DNA of 64,000 nt from Pseudophaeomoniella oleicola. Its lineage: Eukaryota; Ascomycota; Eurotiomycetes; Phaeomoniellales; Phaeomoniellaceae. Below, one piece after another: positions 57,657-64,000 of this stretch. The translations under genes and the position numbers were made by a program. Below the pieces are notes generated by a model that worked only from the letters and a program-made list of their open reading frames with translations, ran no database searches and was not told the DNA's origin. The DNA lies in the NCBI GenBank assembly GCA_003868215.1, contig QWDQ01000001.1, positions 62,001 through 126,000 of the forward strand, read 5' to 3'. How positions within the stretch are numbered: position 1 is the first letter of the stretch; every line of letters starts with the position of its first letter.

Positions 57657-60602
57657 TCACGACAGCTTTTGGACGACTAATTTGAGTATCTCTTCGGTGT
57701 TCAGAGAGGCGTTCACCGGGTCCTTTGCGACGCTTTGCCATACTTCTCCGTGCTTTGGTTCGCTGACGACGCATTTCTGTAGAACGTCTTCTCGTTTCTC
57801 CTGTGAAGTCAAGGTGGTCAGTTTGATAAAACAAAGACGATTGCAAGGCATTGAACTTACCTCCGTGCCATGCTGAAGTAGGAACTTGTAATACCATGCC
57901 CACGTATCACCTATGTCACTGTCTAGAACGATAGCCTTTTCGAACCAGGTCATCGCTTTGTCGAGTTTCCGTTCACCCCAAAAGATCCTCGCCACGGTGA
58001 TGAAGAGGATCGGGTCGTTGTCGACCTTCTTAATTGCCTCCAGACTTCGCGGTTTGCGTTGTGTCCGGGGTTCGAGATTCCAGATGCTTTCACTCCACAA
58101 CAGACCCGAATTCGGAACTTCCTGCAACGCTTTCGACATGAGAACTTTGGCTTGGCTGATGTTATTGGCGCGCCGTTCAACTCGGACACTCTCGGTCCAT
58201 AGCTCGGCATTCTTTGGTACAGCAAGTCTAGCACGATCAAGGACGGACCGTGCTTTGACAACGAGACCGCACTTTTCTTCGAGTCGAGAGGCAAGCAACC
58301 ACAATGGAACTGACTTGGGACAGGCTCGCGTTCCTGTGCCATACGCTTCTCGGGCTTGCGGAAATTTTCCTTGGGATTCGTAGATCTGGCCTTTCGTCAT
58401 CCACAGCTTGGCAGCCTTAGGGTAAAGTTGAAGTCCTTGGTTGACCAAATCCAGCGCTTCATCGATGTTGCCGAGTTGTCTCTCAAAAGCAACACTCTTG
58501 ATCCATACACGATCAGTACCAGCTTCTTGTCGTGCTTCAGCAAGCAAAGAGCGTGCTTGATCCGTCTGTTTTGCATCGGCTTCAAGTTTGACTGCAGCAA
58601 GCCAGATGTCTTCGTTGTTCGGATTTTGATTGAAAGCTTTACCGAGGACAATTCGAGCTTCATTGATCTGGCCCGCCTGCCATTTCTCCTTCGCCAGTTG
58701 CATCCATAATACCTCGCTCTGTGGGCAAGCCTCGACGGCCTTCTCAAGAAGTTGCCAGAGTGCTTCTTTGGTTCCATGATTCCGTTCCAGATCTGCTGCC
58801 GCCAGCCAGATGGATTTCTTCGTGGGGAAAACACGTAAAGCGTATGCATACATCGCCCGTGCTGTTTCGTATTTTCCACGACCAACGCTTCCCTTTGCAT
58901 CATCCATCCATATCGCTATACGGTCATCATCTTCATCAAGACCCCAGCCCAGAGTCTCCCGGATAATACCACCACATGTGAGCACAGCTCCTTCCTCTTC
59001 ACATTTTTCGGCTTCTGCGATCCACTCTTCACGTTTCAGCATCGCAGATTCTCTTGCGAGAGATTGCACAGCTCGTTTCATGACATTGACCTTCTCAAAT
59101 TGACCCATCTGTTCTTGTAATCGTGCAGCAGCAATCCAGATTTCGTAGCTCGTGGGGATCGCCTTGCGGGCCTTGTTCAGCACCGCTTGAGCGTTCTCGG
59201 GTGTCTCGAGACGAGCAAGTGCCAACCACAACTCGACGGAAAGAGGAATGATCTCAGTCGCTTTGGCAAGCAGTAGGCGTGCATCAGCGGGGTCCTCCTC
59301 CAAATTGACTGCTTCCTTCCAAATGGCAACCGATTGAGGTATATGATCTATTGCCTGCCGTAGGACACGCTTTTTCGCCCTGTTGTCGGTTTCAAGCTTC
59401 ATTGCTTCTAGCCATAACCTAGTAGATCTCTCATTGTTCCTGATTGCGTTTGCTGCAATGATTTTCGCATTATGATTATCGTTGAGTCGAATGTTCTCAA
59501 GCCATGCATCTTCGCTTTTGGGGCACTGCTCACAACCCTGTGCAATGTATTTGCGAGCTGTTACGATCTTACCCGCAAGCTCCTCCAAACGGGCCATGGC
59601 AATCCATCCAGGAGCATGCTTGGGATTGGTCTTGATCACTGAGTCTAGCAGGACTCTGACACGCTTAATGTCTCCAATCTCCACTTCCCCAGCTTTCAGC
59701 TCGGTTTTCGAAAGACTGGTCAGATAACCTTTGGGGTCCACGCTTGTAGAACTTCCGGAGGTCTCTGTCCCTGAAGCTGCCTGATCGAGACGTACTTGAA
59801 GTACTTTATCTCGAGCCTGTCCAATACTTGCAAAGTTGGTGATTGTGCCATCACTGGCATCTGCACTAGTAGCGGCACCGTCTTCCTGGACCGAGGTTTC
59901 AAACTGCGTTGAGTCGCGTGCGCCAGCCAAAACGCTATCTGGCACTGCATAAAAGCGCTGCTTGAGATTTTGTTTCGATCTTCTGTTTTTGCCAGTCAAG
60001 TCTCCCACTTCTGGTATACTAGCCCATTCCTCGTCTGACACAGTGGCAAGTGATCTTTTGAGGTCGGCGAATTGCTGTTGGATCTTCGGATTGTTTCGTT
60101 CATACTCTTCACGTTCTGCTTGTTCTCGGGTTTCCCTAAAGATGGCGAAGACATTTATGTCGGTAATCTGTCCATGACGCTTCACATGAAACGATAAACC
60201 AGAGATTTCTTTTGGAGGAAGGGAGGGAATGGGTACGAACCTTCTTGCTCTTCTTCGCTTCTCCATCTTCTCGTCAACCTCCTGATAGATTCGATCTGCT
60301 TCATCATCCTCCCGATCGTAAGAGCCAAATGCGAACAAACCGGTCTCGTTATCGGGATCCTGAAATCTTTCGTCATCTTCTTCTTCTTCCGCTGGCTTCT
60401 TTTCTGGTGCACCGTAAGCTGTTGGCGGAGCTGCGCCAAGTGCAGCAGCTCGTTTCGCAAGGGCCTCTTGGATTTGCTCTGGGGTTGGACCTTCTCGTGC
60501 TGGCCCAAGATCTGAACGTGTTGTAAATCCCGTCGCACCTCTACCAAGACCGGCAACATAGTTCTCTGGAGCGGGTTGGTTCAAGAAATCTAAGCGCCCC
60601 AT
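57657..60602 (-). CDS. PRP6: PRP6, U4/U6.U5 tri-snRNP splicing factor
   Basis: Exons are 60602-60241, 60135-57861 and 57800-57657 (926 residues), starting M-G-R-L-D-F-L-N-Q-P. Prp6 is the HAT-repeat scaffold joining U5 to U4/U6 before spliceosome activation. The N-terminal PRP1 domain has N-Y-V-A-G-L-G-R-G-A-T-G-F-T-T-R and F-A-F-G-S-Y-D, then E-E-W-A-S-I-P-E-V-G-D-L-T-G. A long array of HAT repeats follows (W-x-x-A-x-x-L-E). The first intron (105 bases, donor GTTCGT) and second (60 bases, donor GTAAGT) are both multiples of three and open in frame. Removing them restores R-R-E-T-R-E-Q-A-E-R and H-G-T-E-E-K-R-E-D. It is divergent from DIM1 across 348 bases. Confidence 0.95.
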   Translation of the reverse strand: MGRLDFLNQPAPENYVAGLGRGATGFTTRSDLGPAREGPTPEQIQEALAKRAAALGAAPPTAYGAPEKKPAEEEEDDERFQDPDNETGLFAFGSYDREDDEADRIYQEVDEKMEKRRRARRFVPIPSLPPKEISGLSFHVKRHGQITDINVFAIFRETREQAEREEYERNNPKIQQQFADLKRSLATVSDEEWASIPEVGDLTGKNRRSKQNLKQRFYAVPDSVLAGARDSTQFETSVQEDGAATSADASDGTITNFASIGQARDKVLQVRLDQAASGTETSGSSTSVDPKGYLTSLSKTELKAGEVEIGDIKRVRVLLDSVIKTNPKHAPGWIAMARLEELAGKIVTARKYIAQGCEQCPKSEDAWLENIRLNDNHNAKIIAANAIRNNERSTRLWLEAMKLETDNRAKKRVLRQAIDHIPQSVAIWKEAVNLEEDPADARLLLAKATEIIPLSVELWLALARLETPENAQAVLNKARKAIPTSYEIWIAAARLQEQMGQFEKVNVMKRAVQSLARESAMLKREEWIAEAEKCEEEGAVLTCGGIIRETLGWGLDEDDDRIAIWMDDAKGSVGRGKYETARAMYAYALRVFPTKKSIWLAAADLERNHGTKEALWQLLEKAVEACPQSEVLWMQLAKEKWQAGQINEARIVLGKAFNQNPNNEDIWLAAVKLEADAKQTDQARSLLAEARQEAGTDRVWIKSVAFERQLGNIDEALDLVNQGLQLYPKAAKLWMTKGQIYESQGKFPQAREAYGTGTRACPKSVPLWLLASRLEEKCGLVVKARSVLDRARLAVPKNAELWTESVRVERRANNISQAKVLMSKALQEVPNSGLLWSESIWNLEPRTQRKPRSLEAIKKVDNDPILFITVARIFWGERKLDKAMTWFEKAIVLDSDIGDTWAWYYKFLLQHGTEVSSMPCNRLCFIKLTTLTSQEKREDVLQKCVVSEPKHGEVWQSVAKDPVNASLNTEEILKLVVQKLS

Positions 60603-60950
60603 GATGAGCTCGCGCGAAAACAAAAAGGCACACCGTTGAAGTTCCACGATTTGCGCGTTAAGGCGCTGCTATAGATAAGCAAAACGCATGGACCTGCGTT
60701 ACAAGCTTGACTTGTCTGGCTTCGGCTTCATGCGACACCTGCGGGCGAAGCCTCCGGACTTTCGATCAACGCTTTTCCCCACAAAATATTTCTGGCCCCG
60801 CTCAGAATTTCTACGACGATACACCGTAAAGGACAATCCCGCCGCCCAAGACCAGGACTTATTGTTGCGGCGCTTGTTCTTGATAAGGGTTGTATACCAC
60901 TGAACCTTTACACCCGGGACGAGGTTGGGATTTTGTTCGTTCATCTCAAT
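60603..60950. other. Divergent promoter, PRP6 and DIM1
   Basis: The 348 bases between the start codons hold no gene. Both genes are essential RNA-processing factors and may share control. Confidence 0.55.
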
Positions 60951-62093
60951 ATGCCTAAGGTTCAACAGAAGAAGCGCAACAGTGCCGCTGCGGCAGGCCC
61001 GTATGCGGCAGCCGCAAAAGCGAAGTCAAATGCAATTTTCAAAATGAATACAGATATTGGTCAGCACGTTCTGAAGAATCCCGGCGTGGCCCAGGCAATC
61101 GTCGATAAAGCAGACTTGAAGCAAAGCGATGTCGTTCTGGAAGTTGGTCCGGGTTCAGGTAATCTGACGGTCAAAATCCTCGAGAAAGCGAAAAAATGTA
61201 TAGCTGTCGAACTCGACCCTAGGATGGCTGCTGAAGTTACGAAACGTGTACAAGGACGACCCGAGCAAAAGAGGCTGGAGGTTTTGCTAGGGGATGTCAT
61301 GAAGACAGATCTACCCTACTTCGATGTCTGCATCAGCAATACTCCGTATCAAATCTCGTCTCCATTAACCTTTAAGCTTCTCGCAACGTCACCAGCACCT
61401 CGCGTATGTATTCTGATGTTTCAGCGTGAATTCGCTATGCGTTTGTTTGCCAAACCTGGCGACAAGTTATACAGTCGTCTGTCAGTCAATGCGCAGATGT
61501 GGGCGAAGATTGATCACATTATGAAAGTGGGCAAGAACAATTTCAAACCGCCGCCGGCTGTCGAGTCCAGTGTCATTCGAATGGTCCCCAAAGTTCCCCG
61601 ACCACAGATCAGCTACGATGAATGGGATGGCCTGCTCCGAATAGCATTTGTGAGGAAGAACAAGACCTTAAGATCAAGTTTTCTAGGGACAACCAGTATA
61701 ATGGACATGATAGAGAGTAACTATCGCACGTGGTGTGCGCAAAATGATATCCCTGTCGAAGACGGACCGCCGGAGAATCCAATATCTGCCGCAATGGAGG
61801 TGGAGACTGAGGCAGACGGCGATGCAGAGGAAGAATGGGACGGCATAATGGACGTTGACGACGAGGATGACCTGCCCGCTTTTTTCAAGGAGCAGCAGGC
61901 GGAGAAGACGAAGCAAGTAAACGGTGCAAATCGCAAACGTAAAGGAAAAGTCGCTGAGCTGGTCCGTGAGAAAGTCAGACATGTTCTCGAGGAGGAGACA
62001 AAGCTGGCAGACCAACGAGCTAGAATGTGCGATGAAGGCGCTTTCCTGAAGTTATTATATGCATTCAATCAACAGGGCATACACTTCAGCTGA
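60951..62093 (+). CDS. DIM1: DIM1, 18S rRNA dimethyladenosine transferase
   Basis: The ATG at 60951 (M-P-K-V-Q-Q) gives 380 residues in one exon. Dim1 dimethylates two adenosines near the 3' end of 18S rRNA and is needed for small-subunit processing in the nucleolus and cytoplasm. SAM motif I is [11 protein letters not shown] at about 62-72, acidic motif II V-E-L-D-P-R-M and the catalytic N-T-P-Y-Q-I-S-S. The C-terminal domain keeps F-V-R-K-N-K-T-L-R. An insert of acidic and then basic residues (about 285-345) lengthens it against yeast Dim1 (318 residues). The ending [15 protein letters not shown] matches the family. Confidence 0.96.
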   Translation: MPKVQQKKRNSAAAAGPYAAAAKAKSNAIFKMNTDIGQHVLKNPGVAQAIVDKADLKQSDVVLEVGPGSGNLTVKILEKAKKCIAVELDPRMAAEVTKRVQGRPEQKRLEVLLGDVMKTDLPYFDVCISNTPYQISSPLTFKLLATSPAPRVCILMFQREFAMRLFAKPGDKLYSRLSVNAQMWAKIDHIMKVGKNNFKPPPAVESSVIRMVPKVPRPQISYDEWDGLLRIAFVRKNKTLRSSFLGTTSIMDMIESNYRTWCAQNDIPVEDGPPENPISAAMEVETEADGDAEEEWDGIMDVDDEDDLPAFFKEQQAEKTKQVNGANRKRKGKVAELVREKVRHVLEEETKLADQRARMCDEGAFLKLLYAFNQQGIHFS

Positions 62094-62183
62094 GGTGTAA
62101 GATCATCCAGCAGTGAACTCCTCAGTCCTGGAGACACGTGTGACAGTTTTACGGATTATGATTATTTATGACTATTCTATCTG

Positions 62184-63942
62184 TCATATATTGAACGAAG
62201 ACGGAGTGGGAGGTCCCGTGGAGTTCGATCTAAGATGAGCGCTCGATCCACGAAAGAGGCTTTGCCATATGAAAGCCTCGCTGAGCAATAGCTCAATATC
62301 CTTTTCCGTCCAGTCACGAGTGGGGAGCGCCTGCAGAAACATCATCACCTCCTGATGAACCAATTAGCCTGTCGAATTTTCAGGTCCGGAGAGCAACATA
62401 CCTGAAAATCCATCTTCACGAGCTGATCCGACCATTTTACAAGGAAAGCAGCACAGACGTAAAGGTGGAATTGCGAAAACCCCTGCTCTTCTGCCTGTGG
62501 GACGGTCAGTGGTTTGGTTGCAATATGACCCGTCATGTGATTCTCACCAAGTATGTATCCCACATTCTTATTGTGTTCTTTATGCTAATCTCTCTCATGA
62601 GTAGACAGTTTACCCATCTGAAGCTGAACTGCATGAATTCCACGCCTTCTCGTTCAAGGTGCTTAGCGAGGTTCGCATCGATACGCATCGTTAAGTCTTT
62701 AAGAGCCTTCACCTGACGATGTATGCCGGGCTGGGCGTGTATGTAGTTATCTTGGATGCCATCCAATAGCTTAGTCAAGCACCAGAATGAATCCGCTTCG
62801 ACCGCATCAAGTACTGCTTTGGGTAGTTGTCCGGGGTCCATGCCCTCTTCAATATCGCGATCTGTGATATATGTCCCAAGAAAGACTTGCCAAAAGGGCG
62901 TAACTAGATCATTTATTCCTTGTACATAACCGCTTGCTGGATGCCGGAGAGCCCAAACGTAGAGTATCCTCTCTAGTGACCGTTGAGTGGCCTCATAGCC
63001 GTATAATTTGAGATGCGGGTTGGTGCGTGGCACATCGATGCTAATCTGGTGCCACAATGCTTCGTCGAGGCCGCGACTTCTCCCAGTTATAGGTTGGGGA
63101 GGCGCCTGCTTTGCCCCAGCGTCACTAAAGGCTTGCTTAACTCCATCTAGATATTCTCGGCGTTTCCTCTCGAGAACAGCCACCCTGCGTTCGCTATTTG
63201 TAGGTAGATAGCCAAGAAGCAGTTGCCAGGTCATCGCACGAACTTCCTCAGGGACACCTGACCACGCCGAGGCTCTGAGATCTTGTAAGTTTACAGTACT
63301 TGCCTGTAATATCCGCTTAAATTTGTCTATTCTGGATAGACGCGCTGCGTGCTCTTCAACTTCCTTAGAAGAGGCTCCAATTGGGAGTGCTGCATGATTA
63401 ATGAGATGTAATGAGTTTGCGGGATCTTGAAGTATGTCCTTGTACTGAGGTCTGAGAATTTTCCCCTCGTTCTTCTTCGCTGAGGGATAGAGAAGGACAT
63501 TTCGTTCATCCCCTATATCAAAACTTTTTGTCCGTGGATGTAATGCAGGTGCATTTAAAGTCGAACTTCCATTCGAATGCATACTTATTGAGTCCTTTGA
63601 TTTGCCGTGCTGTCGCCGCTTGCTCTGCTTCCTTCGCATGTTAGAAAGGCTCGGTAGACCGAATTCGTCTTCGTCGTCGTCATAGACAAATTCATCTTCA
63701 TCATCTAGAGCATCATCTTGGTTCTGAGAGTCTCCCAGCCAGGCCATGCTGGCCTGAGAGTTGACGTGCGGATATAATGATCTCGTGGGGGGGCTAAACC
63801 TAGACGTTCCGCTCACTGGCGGGGGTGAAGTAGCACCTGGTGGTGTCCTAGGACGTGATGAACCTCCCAAAGACCTACACGGATCAGTGAAATGGGCGCA
63901 AATATGCTTTCATGGCACTAACATGGTATCGAGCTTCAACAT
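62184..63942 (-). CDS. GYP1: GYP1-type TBC Rab GTPase-activating protein
   Basis: Exons are 63942-63923, 63874-62548, 62494-62402 and 62351-62184 (535 residues). The 20-base first exon gives M-L-K-L-D-T-M-S-L-G-G-S. The TBC domain runs from about residue 215 (S-G-V-P-E-E-V-R) with the arginine finger in I-S-I-D-V-P-R at about 290 and the glutamine finger in Y-V-Q-G-I-N-D-L at about 322. The last exons restore F-H-L-Y-V-C-A-A-F-L and D-W-T-E-K-D-I-E-L-L-L-S-E-A-F, as in yeast Gyp1, which acts on Ypt1 at the Golgi. The first 200 residues are disordered with an acidic D-D-E-D-E patch. Confidence 0.94.
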
Positions 63943-64000
63943 GTCGGCGTGAGAGTAGGAGGCACCAATAACCTGGCTTGACCTCCCAGACGCCTGCCTT
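63943..64000. other. Right edge, GYP1 5' side
   Basis: Only the GYP1 promoter edge is present. Confidence 0.4.

Overview
The window is nuclear DNA of a filamentous ascomycete (Pezizomycotina). The evidence is 48-114 nt introns with GTAAGT/GTATGT donors, compact genes on both strands, and single-copy fungal orthologues (Sla1, Yos9, Jac1, Sin3, Mso1, Rfa1, Pil1-type, Pre2, Prp6, Dim1, Gyp1), together with filamentous-type genes (GH43, NmrA-like, Zn2Cys6 factor, glycine-rich beta-flanking-type protein). The class cannot be fixed from sequence alone; Leotiomycetes or a neighbouring class is a guess. I support about 26 protein genes. No rRNA, tRNA, CRISPR array or complete transposon was recognised.

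Layout. 1-5.5 kb: gene-poor start, a secreted GH43 arabinanase-like enzyme and a BTB protein. 5.5-11.4 kb: SLA1 (endocytic actin patch) and YOS9 (ER quality control) in tandem on the minus strand. 11.4-19.9 kb: a free-standing Copia-derived domain gene, JAC1, a large single-exon UPF1-like helicase with altered motifs, and an MCT-like MFS transporter. 19.9-25.5 kb: a 3 kb gene-poor stretch, then a glycine-rich protein. 25.5-35 kb: SIN3 (seven exons), a zinc-finger protein and MSO1. 35-43 kb: a GNAT, an NmrA-like protein, a methyltransferase-like protein, a quinone oxidoreductase and RFA1. 43-49 kb: a dienelactone hydrolase, a small Ser/Arg-rich protein, a PIL1 paralogue and PRE2. 49-53.5 kb: a Zn2Cys6 factor with a second predicted zinc module, and a GT34 mannosyl/galactosyltransferase. 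53.5-57.7 kb: a 4.1 kb gene-free stretch with an (ACCT)n array. 57.7-64 kb: PRP6 and DIM1 divergent from 349 bp, then GYP1.

Most genes are housekeeping and unrelated in function to their neighbours. Themes that recur are plasma membrane and trafficking (SLA1, PIL1-like, MSO1, GYP1), ER and protein turnover (YOS9, PRE2), and chromatin/DNA/RNA (SIN3, RFA1, PRP6, DIM1). I rebuilt exon joins by reading splice sites and checking phase and family similarity. The points most worth a second look are the helicase with non-canonical ATPase motifs, the two-zinc-module transcription factor, the run of tiny first exons (one gene has its start codon split by an intron), 3n introns that stay open if retained, the over-represented TACCTAGGTA palindrome between genes, and an MluI box upstream of RFA1.
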